Assembly (NCBI GenBank): GCA_023515745.1
Contig: JALECJ010000256.1
Span: 1,612,001-1,676,000, forward strand
Source of the DNA: Amoeboaphelidium protococcarum
Taxonomy: Eukaryota > Aphelidiomycota > Aphelidea
DNA length: 64,000 bases
Direction: 5' to 3'
Program-made: the position numbers and the translations under genes
In this document: positions 11,801-23,199 of the stretch, piece after piece
Layout: each line of letters opens with the position of its first letter
How positions within the stretch are numbered: the first letter of the stretch is position 1
The notes under the pieces: model-generated
The model's input: only the letters and a program-made list of their open reading frames with translations
Told to the model about the DNA's origin: nothing
Database searches by the model: none

Positions 11801-13045
11801 GGATTGGCAGGAATATCTCTCCTCTTTGATTTGACATAGAGCGATGGATAGTACTCAAGGTAATAGATAGTTACTCTCCCAGTTGAGGTTCACAAGGCTT
11901 TTGATATTAATTCAGTTTGTATTCGTGACTTTTCTGTGGCCGATAATTGTTGTCATATCACTGCAAATTTGGTAAATCTCACCACCAAATCTATAACAGT
12001 ACATTCTCCTCTTCTAAATGATTCTGGTATTAATATTGCCGCCAAGTCGAGTTTTATCAGTGATATAAAGATACCCTCAATTCCAATTAATGAGCTGGTG
12101 AAGAGATTCAGCTAATACTGCGATTAGGATTTTAATGAAGATGATCCTCTAAGTGACATTCCTCCAATTCCTCAATCGACTGATGTAAAGCGGCAGTACG
12201 TTGTTGCCAATGAAAGTGGTGAAGAGAACTACTTGTATCTCTACTAAAGACTCAAGAAACTTGCGAAGGAGCTTGCATCTAACAATGTAGCCATCCTGTA
12301 CGATTTGCCATTTCATGACTCTGCCCGGTTGATTAAGAGACTCCTTGACAGGTGTGATACTATTTCTAATGTTGGTCTAGATCGGCCAGATTAATTATCT
12401 AAACTCTAGGTTCTCTGTGATCTTACCGCGTTATCTATCAGTCGAGAGTATGATTTAAGAATTGCGTACTGGTTGAGGCGATATTGCATGGAGTAGCTTG
12501 ATATAGAGTATAGTTTTGCTGATTCTACAAATTTGTCTCTGCTAAATCATATAGACATTCAAGATCATTTAGATTTCTCTGCGTAGAATCTTTCTTTGCT
12601 AATAAAGTCAGACTATGAGTTGAAAATTACTCCTGGTGGCAAGTATTAGAAGTATCAACTCGATTAGAATGGAATTGCACGGGTCAGTCTTCGTGTTGAT
12701 TGTAAACTAGACGGAGCTGAGAATGATGATGTCGATTTTATCTGCATTTTTCGATATAGAATAATCTAAGAAGTTTGCGAGGCTGATGATGAAATATCTT
12801 TCAAATTGGATGATGCTGCCTTTGAGCAAGGATCGCAAGAGCTAATATTTAGTGTTGACTCATCCGCACAAGACATTGATATGACTTTTGCAGGCAGAGG
12901 TTAGTACAAGCTAGTTTGGCATGTCGAATAGATCCGCAGTGACTTTAAGCGTAATAATGATGACGATGATGAAAGTTTTGATCCGGTTAAGTACATGAAT
13001 ATGGTGAAATGGTGTACGCAGGTGATATTAATTGACATTTAATGA
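8846..13045 (+). CDS. TRAPPC9: TRAPP II complex subunit TRAPPC9/Trs120
   Basis: A single exon of 1,400 codons runs from ATG 8846 to TGA 13043-13045, crossed by scores of TAA/TAG codons. The N-terminal part has the Trs120 layout: SVGRIEEYPLEF, a strand-rich segment (DAVILFVQHSS), and FYLHTFLVELCKDL before a Ser/Gln-rich linker. Around residues 270-320 the TPR-like helical block reads RIMVQQGHLFFSVGDI, AKAVALYNQALD and SCLTLEALLQIHFL, a strong family feature. The C-terminal half is beta-rich (NLNFRNPYPYELQVEE and later Ig-like strands), as in TRAPPC9. TRAPP II is the activator of Rab11/Ypt31 at the late Golgi. The length, 1,399 aa, suits the family (yeast 1,289; human about 1,150). It ends 77 bp from the convergent glycosyltransferase. 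Confidence 0.82.
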
Positions 13046-13122
13046 TTCAACGATAAGATCATACAGTGGTGATAGTCTTCAAAGTGATAGTACAATAACA
13101 TTCATAATTTGTATCAACTACC

Positions 13123-14455
13123 TCATTTTGTGGTAGAGATTTCGCATCCTTACATCAATATTTACCTGCACTCTTCGAATGTTAAGGGACTCGGTCGATG
13201 AGGAAATAGACCAAGAGCACCCTTGTCTAGCAACTTCATTCCATACAGGTGGACAAGCACAGTGAGCACAGCCTGATCTTGACGATGATTTTTACGCGAA
13301 GATCCACATGGAGCAATACATTACTTTTCTGACGCGCATCCTACAAAACAATCAACTCAATTGACGTATTATGAAAGACATTAATGTCTTATAATTAGAA
13401 AACTTACTTATCCAGTCCTAAAACAATTATCGAGCACGAGTATTTGTGAGATTAAACGCGTTGGTGGCCCCATTAGCATTTGCCAATGGCAAAATTTGCT
13501 TCAATCTGAGAGCAAATGCTTTAGACTTGAGATTAAACTGCTTATTCTTTCTAAATAAGTACTATATAGTACCTGGGTGTGTCCATTATTTAACAGTTCC
13601 CACAGTCTGTGAGCTAGCAAATCCTTGGCTCTTTAGTTGTTACTTGACAACTCCCAAATCGCGCACTACTAGAACGTCCCCATCCAACCAGACAAAGTTA
13701 TTGTACTGCTTACTCGCCTCATACAGAATCATAGGCTTCCAAGCATACTAACCGCGGTGTAACTATTAGACATCCATCCATTGAGGATATGATTCAAAGT
13801 CAAACTTGCGGTACTCCACACCGCACCACGTCTAAATTTCAGCAGCTTCATCCTGTTCAAGACCAATATCATAAATTATAATTTTCTGCTTGGAATGAAA
13901 TCTTCTCAACTGAGCAGCAGTACCAGCGATAGATTTATAGTGATTACTTGAGGCTGCCATTACCACAACCAACTCTTCGCTGCGGTTATGCTTGGGATCA
14001 GCAATAGATCGGAAATCCAACTAGACTTTCGTGACATTACTCTTGTAGCTACTTTTTTAATACGGCCCGAATCCAAATATAAAATTGAATAATTGCTTAC
14101 CCGAATCATGGAGGTATGATAGTACAGAAGATCTTCCATCATGTGCTGGACACTCCAAACCATCAGAGACGTCACTTTGCGCGCCCTCGAATATTTCGTC
14201 TGGGTTCACTGCCTCATCGCGAGACACATCTGCAATCAAGAACTTCTAATCAAGTTGATCTTCATCATCTTCATTATTACTAATACCGCCGCCATACCTA
14301 CTAGTAGTCAGTGTGCGCCTTATCATGAGTGAATGGGACTATTATTCACCATTTCCACTTCCACCATACAGTAGATGCCCAGTAACGATGACCAGAAGAA
14401 TGACCACCACAGAAATGTTCAGCAGAAGCAATCTTCTTTGCATGTTCAAGTTCAT
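13123..14455 (-). CDS. Type II membrane glycosyltransferase-like protein (DUF1647-type)
   Basis: Exons 14455-13408 and 13340-13123 flank a 67-nt intron (13341-13407; GTAAGT...TTTTGTAG), giving 421 aa. Residues 5-25 (RRLLLLNISVVVILLVIVTG) form a signal anchor with a basic cytoplasmic flank, the classic Golgi topology. The catalytic part has VVVMAASSNHY, KIIIYDIGLEQDE, YRKFDFESYPQW, YAWKPMIL, VWLDGDVLVV (likely donor/metal loop) and WTHPGTI. After the splice comes IAPCGSSRKNHRQDQAVLTV, matching the NHRQDQ block of DUF1647 and related animal and algal transferases. The splice is supported because it restores this block. A GTAAGC at about 14107 looks like a donor but the frame is open through it and splicing would break the frame. 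Sugar donor and acceptor are unknown. Confidence 0.75.
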
Positions 14456-14672
14456 TTATAGAAATTTATTCTCGATTTCTAGTAGATACAAACTTGAACA
14501 AAGGTGTGCAGTATAGACAAACTTGATAAAATGAGTGATTTAAAAAGAGGGATGAATATCACAATCAGTATAGTGAGCGTAATATTTTCATGATGACTCC
14601 ACACACACACAACTACCTTACAATTGATATCATCAAATCCATCGATCATTTCCTGTCTGAGCTAGAAAGTTG

Positions 14673-14690
14673 CTGAAACGCGCGTTTCAG
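14673..14690. repeat. 18-bp perfect palindrome CTGAAACGCGCGTTTCAG
   Basis: The sequence CTGAAACGCGCGTTTCAG is its own reverse complement over all 18 positions. It lies in the otherwise featureless stretch between the glycosyltransferase start (14455) and the next genes, and overlaps the stop of a doubtful small gene. The half-site TGAAACG recurs at 14713. A dimeric transcription-factor site is the simplest reading, given similar GCTGAAAC and CGCG pairs near other gene starts in this window. The palindrome itself is directly visible; its function is inference. Confidence 0.6.
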
Positions 14691-15026
14691 AAATGTTTGA
14701 CGGGCGCCTTTGGTGAAACGTCACTCTTTAGTTTGCGTCTAGTTTCACAATGATCATCAACTTGAATCGCTTGGAGTATTTTGGGCATGTACAAGAACAT
14801 TTCCTCGACATCATTCTTTTCTCTGTTAATCAATCTTTATGTAGTGAATCAATCTTCAGGCTTTTGGCTCCATGGAGTTCTCTTTTACTTGTATCAGCAA
14901 TTTGCAACAATGGCCTGCTTCGAACTCATAGTGGTAAGGTGGTCTAAATTCGTCAATTTCATTTCGATCATTTGGTGTCTTATCCAAAGAATTCCAAGCG
15001 AGTACTGTGGTCGGTATTTCGTTCAT
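14687..15026 (-). CDS. Possible small two-exon gene, unknown
   Basis: This is a weak call. From ATG 15026 the frame reads MNEIPTTVLAWNSLDKTP and FRPPYHYEFEAGHCCKLL. A second open segment then reads NDVEEMFLYMPKILQAIQ and CETRRKLKSDVS to TGA at 14689-14687. They join in phase if a 73-nt intron (GTAAAA...AAAAG) is removed, giving 88 aa. Composition looks protein-like, and the intron length fits the window, but the acceptor lacks the usual pyrimidine run. No family was recognised. An upstream ATG at 15137 is in the same frame but separated by one TGA. The alternative is non-coding intergenic DNA. Confidence 0.3.
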
Positions 15027-15181
15027 TAAAGTAGCTGCGGTTTGAATGTCGCGATTTAATCACTTGAATGCTAAATCTTTATTCCAACTCCGGGCTGAGC
15101 ATTAAAGTCCATTAGATATTGTCTGCAGTTTATCCATATGCTTTAGACGATTAATAAACATTAATATAATAAACGCGATTA

Positions 15182-15871
15182 ATGGCATGGCCTTTAAATT
15201 TAAAGAGCATGTTTTATCGAACACAAGCAGCTTCTCTTTGGCGCGATACATTTAGTTTCATCCAAGCTATTCCTCAACTGAAACATCACAGCGGCGACAT
15301 GAGTAGCGGCAATAGCAGTAATACATAGGGTCACTATGAGAAGCTATACAAAGAGTCTAAGCAGTACTTTCTGACGAAATTACAAGCTGTTAAACTGGAC
15401 AATGAAAGGTTGACTAATTAAAAATTGTAATTGCTCTCCTCACAATATCAAGAGTAATTAGATAGCTTGAATTGCCGCATCGAAGAGCTTCAATAAATCA
15501 TCTTATAATAGTAATCCCAACTAGAGAACAAACAAAAGGAAAATTAAGTACTATAATCTAAAATATAAAGCCTCTCACAATGTCATCAGTAGAAGTAATA
15601 GTAATAGTAATTGCGGTCAGATCGTGAAGATGGCGTAATGTAACAGGAAAATGAGAAGAATTAGAAAGCAACTGCTGCAACAGTGAGGCCGCCACCTGTG
15701 GGACAATCTGCGATAAAGTTACTGTAAAAATCACATAAACCACTGCTGTTTAATCCACGACCATCTGAAAACTTGCCATCCACTGGCGACAAGGTGAAGT
15801 TGCGATAAGGGAAAATCATAATGCCAGAGGACACCACCGAAAATGACAATATGAATGTCAGGTGGAAGTGA
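15182..15871 (+). CDS. Gln-rich coiled-coil protein, unknown
   Basis: ATG 15182 to TGA 15869-15871 gives 229 aa. The first 35 residues are basic and hydrophobic with few acids (MAWPLNLKSMFYRTQAASLW), possibly a mitochondrial targeting or membrane-associated segment. Residues about 55-160 form a long coiled coil with heptad spacing (EKLYKESKQYFLTKLQAVKL; SQYQEQLDSLNCRIEELQQ). After this comes a Gln-rich run written with TAG, TAA and CAG, and a Pro/Lys-rich tail. Reading TAR as stop breaks it into more than twenty fragments, while as Gln the frame is continuous. I cannot assign a family; kinetochore, tethering or mitochondrial coiled-coil roles are all open. Confidence 0.68.
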
Positions 15872-15980
15872 CTAAAGAGTACGCGAACAATTCAGAGTGG
15901 AGTTTGTAGATGCTTTCGATGCTATAAACGCACAATAAAATATAGTTGCTTTATTTATCCTATCCACTTCACTTGCATAT

Positions 15981-16394
15981 TCAAGCTTGAGATCCAGTGA
16001 CATAAGCAAATGCCTTCTCCAAATCGAAATTTGGATCCTCTGGGTTGAGAACGACTACAAAACCGAACACATTGACATCAATCATCATAAATGCAATGTA
16101 AAAAAAAGATAATAAATTACCTCCAGTCTCTTTCGCTACATGATCATCCCACAGCTCCTCCGCCTTCTTCTTCAGAGACTCAACCTGGACGTGATGGTCG
16201 TGTTCCTTCTTCCATTCAGTGTACAGAGCCCGATTGTGGTACAGTCCATAGACTAATCCACTTCCCAGCGCAGTCCATCTGAGCCACTACCTAATTTAAA
16301 ATAATAACAGATTATGATTTATAACAATAAATGAACATTAAATAACAATTACAGATTATAAATTCTTTGATACGATAGGTGCCACAGTTGCCAT
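15981..16394 (-). CDS. Mitochondrial F1Fo ATP synthase subunit e
   Basis: Three exons, 16394-16353, 16286-16121 and 16054-15981, are joined across two 66-nt introns and encode 93 aa. The diagnostic segment is WLRWTALGSGLVYGLYHNRAL: an aromatic/basic start followed by a single membrane helix with small residues spaced as in the GxxxG motif that subunit e uses to dimerise ATP synthase. A charged helix follows (YTEWKKEHDHHV, VESLKKKAEELW), then a short C-terminal extension (NPEDPNFDLEKAFAYV). Subunit e (yeast Tim11/Atp21) bends the inner membrane with subunit g. Both introns are multiples of three and contain no in-frame TGA, so unspliced RNA would stay open. They are called as introns because removal restores the subunit e layout and because of their T-rich TAG acceptors. 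Confidence 0.78.
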
Positions 16395-17029
16395 ATGTTC
16401 TAGATAGAAATGTATTTAGAGGGAGTTCAGTGGTGGGAAGTGCGGAAAATCTCTTGGTGAAGAAAACTTTGGTTGAGGAGGCCGCGAGAGGAAAAGAGTG
16501 CCGTCTGAGCAAGCGAGCGAAAGATCTGCATACTGCAGGGAATACTTACTTGTGCGCGCACTGGCCTTGGAGGTGGTTTTAAGTTGTAATGTAAGCTATG
16601 ATTTAATTTTAAACATTAGTCCGCGCCTGTAATAGAAGGAACAGTTAATGGTATGTTCAGTCGTTGTGACAATGTAGCGTGATTCAGATTACTCCCTCAG
16701 TAAAGTACTCACAATGCTACTGTATCGCGATAATCACATGTACGCAAAGTCTTCTATTGATCATTGACTTATATATCCATTCCAAATAATGTACCTGATA
16801 AGTGTAATCTATATCATATAACCATAATTTTGGTATAGCGCGGGTATGGCTGAAAAAGCTTGTGGTTACTGAGAGCGTGTGATTGGATCATGATATACGG
16901 CGATTTTATAATTAGCTGTTACGTAATATGCGGTCTGTTGGCCTAGCCATCGCTGTCGTCATCTGATTCTCTCCTCTTCTACTTCTTATTACTAAAAGCT
17001 ACATCTTGCATCTATATCTTCAATCTCTA
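16395..17029. other. Intergenic, 635 bp, divergent promoter region
   Basis: This lies between the ATP synthase e gene (minus) and the receptor-like kinase (plus). No conserved ORF was found. An ATG at 16928 starts a short hydrophobic frame (MRSVGLAIAVVI) that hits TGA at 16964, in the same phase as the kinase gene. It could be a signal-peptide exon spliced to the kinase (for example to the acceptor ending at 17051), but the available donors are weak. Confidence 0.5.
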
Positions 17030-20000
17030 ATGTCGTTATTAACTATCCAGTATCCCGTCGGTGGTTAAACTTCCTGTTTGCGCGCACTGAGCTTTACTGA
17101 AAGCATCCCGTATCTTATTCTGTGCCATGAACCATCCACCGTCTCCGCCGTCATTGTGCCTATGCATCGCAACGGTACAAATATTCCTGCCGTAAAGTTT
17201 AATCTTGGAAGTGGTGCATCGGAAGTTGTTGATATGACTCTTGATTCTAATCGCAACATCTACATCACTGGTGTATTCAATGATGACATTTTTGTCTTGA
17301 AGTATAATCAGAATTTTACCGTGGCCTGGTATCGCGTATTATAGTCTGCGTAGTATGATCTGTCAACATCTATCTTTATGGCCAACTCTGATGCATTGGT
17401 TGGAGTCACTGGTATCACTTATGGCAACCTGGGTACTACCAATGTCAATCAGGGTAATGGCGATGCTTTTTGTCTGACTTACTCTGCTAATAATGGTACA
17501 TTCAGATGGGCCACGTTAGCAGGCGGTACAAGAAATGACAGGGCTGGTATTGGTATTGACTTTCCTGGCGTTGGTGCAGCTTTCGCTGGCTATCTGCAGA
17601 CTCAGAGGTATACTCAGACAGCATTTGTTCAGGTTGTCCGCTACAGTGACGGTAGTCTGCTGTGGTCTAATGGTCTTTCCACCACATTTAGTGAGTATCA
17701 GGCTCTCTTGGCCAAAAATGACACATTGTACGTGTATGGTAAAGTTCAAGGTAATGTTAACGGAATTGACACTGGCGGTGATACTTAAATTTACATTGGT
17801 CGTTATTCTTCTACAGGTGTGATGGACACTGCATATAACATTATCTATGGCTCAAATGCCGAGGTTGAGGTTGTCTACGGCGGAGTATATGATTCCAGGC
17901 ATGACTTGTGGATTTGCACTGGTGAGTGGTTTAGAACAGCTTTCAATTACTATGCATTCTCTACATTATCTGGTTAGAATCGTACGTTGTACTCCACTTT
18001 GTAAGTAATTGGTCCTACGAAGGTTGATATTGGTCTTTAACGTGAGCTTATGTTTTTGTCCTGTAATCCCAATTGTATCCTCCATTTGGACAATACTACA
18101 TTGCCATCGTTTGATGCGCCACTGCCTGTGTTAAGTACCTCCACGTCAACTATTTTAGTGACATCAACATATGCATTGCCTACAACGACTTCTTCCTTGA
18201 CTAGTACCACCACCACCTCGCTCCCATCTTCGTTAACGACTTCTACGCTAACTGCTTCGACGCTAGGCTCTTCATCTACCACTGCTATGACTTCTTTGGG
18301 CACTCTGTCTACAACGGACACGTCTACCACTACTACGTCTATGGTTGGCGTCAATACTGCTTCCTCCACAGAGACACTGTCCAATGTTGATTAGTAAGTA
18401 TCATCGTAGTCTCTGATAGGTACTACGGCTGATGTGTTTACCTCTGCGACTTCTACGGCTACCTAGAGTTAATATGTGCCCACGACTGATTTGACTGTTG
18501 TAACTACTCTACCTGTTACTTCTACAAGTTAGCTGCCTGCAGCTGATCCAATTGTGTCCACTACTACCAGTGCCACTATTGTGTTTGACATAGAAACTCT
18601 GATCTCTTCTGCCAAAGCAATGGATGCTACAACGGAAATCACTTTAATTCCGGCGTTAACCTCGTACTATTTAACATCAAATGCCAGATTGTCTGCGACA
18701 TTGAGCTCTACTGTATAGTCTCCAGTTGGTATGTCTTCAATGACTAGTGCCACTACAAAGTCTATGAGCTAAATCGGCACTTTGTCGAGTTCAAGATCTG
18801 GCCAGGCAGCTGCAGCGTCATCCATTTAATTTGTTGTTGGCACCTTGGTAGGTTCTTTGCTATCTTCATAATCCTAAGGTCAATAAGTCTAGTCAACTGT
18901 GAGCAGTTATAACGGAAATGCTAATGGGTAGAATGTATCGTTGGTTGATTTGCCGATATTCGTCCCTATTGTAGTTGGCGTTTCTATTGTATTTATGAGC
19001 ATGGCAGTATGTGCATTTTTTTGGATTCGTCGTCTACGTAGGAATATGCGTAAAATCTAAACGCAATTAAAGTCTGTGCTGGTTGCTCCAAGTAGTTATT
19101 AGGTGTATTCGTCATACAAAGCGTCTCAGAGCGATACGAGCGCTACTATGTCCACTTATGGTACCACTATGATGAACACCTCCATGGAAATCTCCATCCC
19201 CGCTCATCTGTAAGCTCAATTTGGTGTTGATTATCGCAACATGCAGAAACTTGCGGCAGGTGGAGGCGGAGAACTTTATTTATGCCAGCTGCTTACGAGC
19301 CAAGTTCAGTCGCGCAACCAGTAGCAATAGCTTGCTGTTTGCAAAGTTATTAGTGAGGAGACAACGTAGTATCAGTAGAAATAGTAAATGGCGCCATTCT
19401 ACCAGGAAGTCAGTCTACTTTATCGGTTTAACGATGATCCTCTGTTTGCGAAAGTTATTGCCTTTTCTGATAATCCGTACTCAATGGTGTTGTCTTACTA
19501 TCCTTTTGGATCTTTGAATGATTATATTTACGGCAAGAGTGCAGACAGTATGAAGTTTTGGTATTCGAAGCGTTAAATTGTTCATTTGTTGAAATAAACT
19601 GCAGTGGCGCTGTAAAAATTGCATGCTATTCAAGTCGCTCATTGCGATGTTAAGCCGGCTAATATTCTGCTGTAAACGCGTGGAGATGGCTTTCTATGGC
19701 CTGTTATGACAGACTTTGGTATCTCTCAGTTGCTGAATCCTGAAGGTTTACAAGTCAAAGCATTTTAAGTTAGCTCGTTGCGTGGAATATCTCTTTCTTA
19801 TGCCTCCCCTGAGAGTATTCTCTTGTATAGAAATCTTACACCTTCAAGTATGATCTTATGGACGGCTAGCGATGTGTATTCCGTATCTATTGTCATGCTG
19901 GAGTTGTTGACGCGCTCTTTGGTATGGAACTAAAACACGGTGTTGCTAAACAGACTCTCGCAAGGCTCTCAATAAATGCCAGTTAATTTTTCCGTTTAAA

Positions 20001-20080
20001 GCACATAGTAGGTGGTTGAAACTTTATAGTTGCCTGAGACTCAATAGGCTGCTGAGACATAATAACAGATGGATCAGTGA
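17030..20080 (+). CDS. Receptor-like protein kinase: beta-propeller ectodomain, Ser/Thr stalk, one TM, cytoplasmic kinase
   Basis: The frame from ATG 17030 to TGA 20078-20080 encodes 1,016 aa. Residues about 40-320 hold repeats of the SBBP beta-propeller kind (NGDAFCLTYSANNGTFRWA, then LAGG; NIYITGVFNDDIFVLKY). Residues about 350-630 are a Thr/Ser-rich stalk, probably O-glycosylated. One membrane helix follows near 645-668 (FVPIVVGVSIVFMSMAVCAFF), with a basic stop-transfer (WIRRLRRNMRK). The cytoplasmic kinase has a Gly-rich loop (AAGGGGELYL), VCKVI with the likely ATP-binding Lys, HCDVKPANILL, DFGIS and the APE-equivalent SYASPES. The catalytic Asp is present, so it may be active. A Gln-rich tail ends the protein. 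The true start is uncertain: there is no clear signal peptide unless a short upstream exon at 16928 is used. Confidence 0.82.
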
Positions 20081-20283
20081 TTTCATTTGATGTGATATGA
20101 TGTTAGGAATTAATACTCTAATTTTTTTAGATAACCACTACTTAGGAAGCGCTTTTTAATCTCCTCGCAACTTTAAACATAGCCATAAAGTATGCTAGAA
20201 AATTTAACGTACTCCACTGTAAGGCGCTCTAAGCACAACACATACAAAATAAAAACAAAGTCTTATCAATAACGCACTTTAAT

Positions 20284-23199
20284 TCAACTAATCAATGTCC
20301 TTTTAAGAATAGTTTTGCCTTTTGATTTTAACGCTGCAGCGGAATCAACTTCATCCTGATACATTCGATAATCTACAGAATGAGATTAATCATATTGAGT
20401 CTTGGTAATCTTCATTGCTGCCAAATTCATTCCCACTTCATCTCTATAGGATGCCAGGCTCTTCTATAGATAGACGCGTATCTAGCTAAGAAGCTGCTTA
20501 ATTGACACGTTCTAATCACCAATCTGATACAATGAACGATTATTAGCAATCTGATTACCATGTGCATAAAGTACAAATTTCAACACTCGGACACTTAACG
20601 TAGTAGTAGCTGGTGATTAACTCCAAATCTTGATACAATGCAATAACATGGGAATTTTGCTAAATGACACCATCCATAAAGCGTCATCCAATTCGGCAGA
20701 CTTGATATCTTCTATACATTTCAAGACGTACTATTCAGGTTTTTAGATTCTTAATGCAATCAACAGCGAGTTCACCTAAGGAGGTGGTATAGGATTCCCT
20801 TGCAGCTGTGCTTTACTGAAAGCAGCCGCTTTGCCCAGTTCTTCCTCTAAAATCTGCAGAGCTTCCACAATCTTCTCGCCCGCTTTCAAACTCTCAGAAG
20901 TAACTTTACCAACTTTATCCTAGCCGGCAACATCCAGTTCATCCTTTTCATTCAAATTACCCAGAATCTCTTCTTCAAAACTCTACTCAGCCTCACGCTC
21001 TCGCTCCTCCTCAATGAATACATCTTCATCTGTCATTTTGTACACTCTGAGACACTTGTCCTGTCCAGACGCAATAATAGTATCACCAGACTGACCAACA
21101 TCGAGAGCCAACAATTCACCAAAAGACTCATCAATCTTACTGATAAGCTGAAATCTGTCTCCATCCCAATACTTGACGCGTTTATCTCTTCCAGTACTCA
21201 CAAATAAATGCGTATCTTTAATAAATTTCACACCGGTCACTGCTTCCTGATGAGCGAATATGCTCTTATGACAATCTCCAAAATCGAGCCCCCAAATCTT
21301 GATATTCTTATCCGCAGATCCGGAAATGAGCATTTTACTATCAGCAGAAATGTCCATAGAGAGCACCGGAAGTTTATGACCATACAAATTCAAGAAAAGC
21401 TTTAGAGTATCATTGAAAAATACTTTGATAGTGTTATCCAGCAGTGCAACAGCGACAAGATTCCCATTTGGAGATACTCGCACACATTGAACTTCGTCTT
21501 GAAGCTTCAACACGCGCTTTTGCACCACAGTCAGAATCTTCTGCTTTACACTTTGTCCATTAGCACTATCATCGTCACCTGTTAATTCTGTGACAAACTC
21601 CCAAAAGCCGACACTTTTATCAGCGCCACCAGTGATTAAGCTGCGTTTATCCGGAGTTATTTAAAGAGACGTGACTGCGCCATTGTGTGCATCAATTACA
21701 CTTAGCAGAGTGGACGATGGACAATCATACAATAGTAACTGCCCCTACTTGGTACCGACAACAATGTGCCTATTGCCAGCCAAAAACGCGCTACAAGTAG
21801 CAATGTAATTATCATCATTGGCAAGAGTTCTGAGACATTATCCATTCTAAAGATTCCACAACTTAAAATCGTCACCCTTACCACCACTCGATCCAGCAGA
21901 GAATGCCATCTATTCATCGCTGCTCAGAGCCACAGTCCTCACAGGAGAACGATGACCAAGACGGTCAAGGGAGCAAATGTTATCCAATTCAGCCTGCTTG
22001 CTCCTGATACGGTACGCTTGCACCTGATTATTTGACATTGCAACTATAAAAGTCAGCACTTGGCCTGATGAAGATTCTTCTGGTACGAAATCAAAGCTCT
22101 GATTCTTGGCAATCATCTTGATAACTCTAGATGACACAAACTTATCCTCAGCCTTGATCGTTATTTCAGCTTCAGTGTCTTGCGCCTTCTTACGAAGCTT
22201 CTTCAAGATGTCTTTATCACTCTTTATGGAATATATCTCCACAGTCCTATCCGCTGTCTAACATCCAAAATACTATCCAGACGGATGCTATATCAGAGTG
22301 AGAACACGCTCATTACTCTATCTTTTCAATATACCATATAGAACAACCCCTTGACTAACACCATCTATATTAGCATCTTTAGCACTTGCATAATTGCTAG
22401 TAATATCCACCTGCATCTGATCCAAATCTCTGCGCAACTTCTTACCAAGAACATCAAAGTCCAACTCCCATACGCGTAACTCTGGCTCAGAAGATGCACT
22501 TATCAAGTACTTATTATCGCAGACAAGCACGGATTTCCACACTTCGCTTCTGTGTCCAACCACAGTCTCAACACAAAACATATTAGCTATATCCCATACT
22601 TTGATCAGAGTATCTTTACTAGCGGAAATCAGATAAGACTACTCACCATGGGTGATATGATGCAGAGATGTAATTTAATCCTTGTGGCCTCTAAACTTAC
22701 ATACACCCTTCTCTTCAATCAGATCCCATTAGATGATATCAGTATCTGAAGATCCACTAAATAACATTGAACATTCTGCATTGCTGGTGAAAGTATAAAC
22801 TGCAGATTTATGACCATTAAGCGTCAAGAGCGGCTCTCGCTGAAGAGTGACGCGTCCAGCACTCTAGTTAGATAAAAGTAGCGCGACATCTGGGCATTTC
22901 CACACTCTGATAGATCCATCAGCGTATCCAACAGCCAGTCTATCAGTATCAGAGGTGTCACTACTGAGGCGATGCATACTAGTTACTAAAGATTTAATTT
23001 CATCGCTATAAAATTTAGCAACCACACTTCCAGTCTTCAGACTCCACACTTGAACTGCATCGAGTGCGGGTATAAATGCAAACTGACCCTGAGCAGATTT
23101 GACATTAGATCCACAAAATAGAATATCTGCATTAGGAGAGCACAATACACCTAAATGTTTGATATAACCCTGCTCATACTTGGCATAAGATTTGACCAT
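20284..23199 (-). CDS. UTP12: U3 snoRNP WD40 protein Utp12/Dip2 (WDR3)
   Basis: A single exon from ATG 23199 to TGA (20286-20284) encodes 971 aa (human WDR3 is 943). It begins MVKSYAKYEQG, matching the N-terminus of yeast Dip2. Many WD40 blades follow in two propellers: for example RLAVGYADGSIRVWKC, HRSEVWKSVLVCDNKYLISA, LPVLSMDISADSKMLISGSA with DKNIKIWGLDF, and HLFVSTGRDKRVKYWDGD. After the propellers come acidic/charged residues and the helical Utp12 C-terminal domain, which ends with DEVGMNLAAMKITKTQ and Lys-rich residues. It is part of the UTP-B subcomplex that assembles on the 5' external transcribed spacer of pre-rRNA in the nucleolus. It is convergent with the receptor-like kinase, with 203 bp between. 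Confidence 0.94.

Noticed and set aside
14050-14110. Apparent intron (GTAAGC near 14107 to an AG near 14056) in the glycosyltransferase gene
   Set aside because: Reading through keeps the frame and gives plausible protein; no acceptor in the region restores the frame if the donor is used.
16312-16582. ORFs upstream of ATP synthase e that look like mitochondrial presequences
   Set aside because: They do not join in phase to the subunit e exons, while the short exon at 16353-16394 does. Probably 5' UTR.
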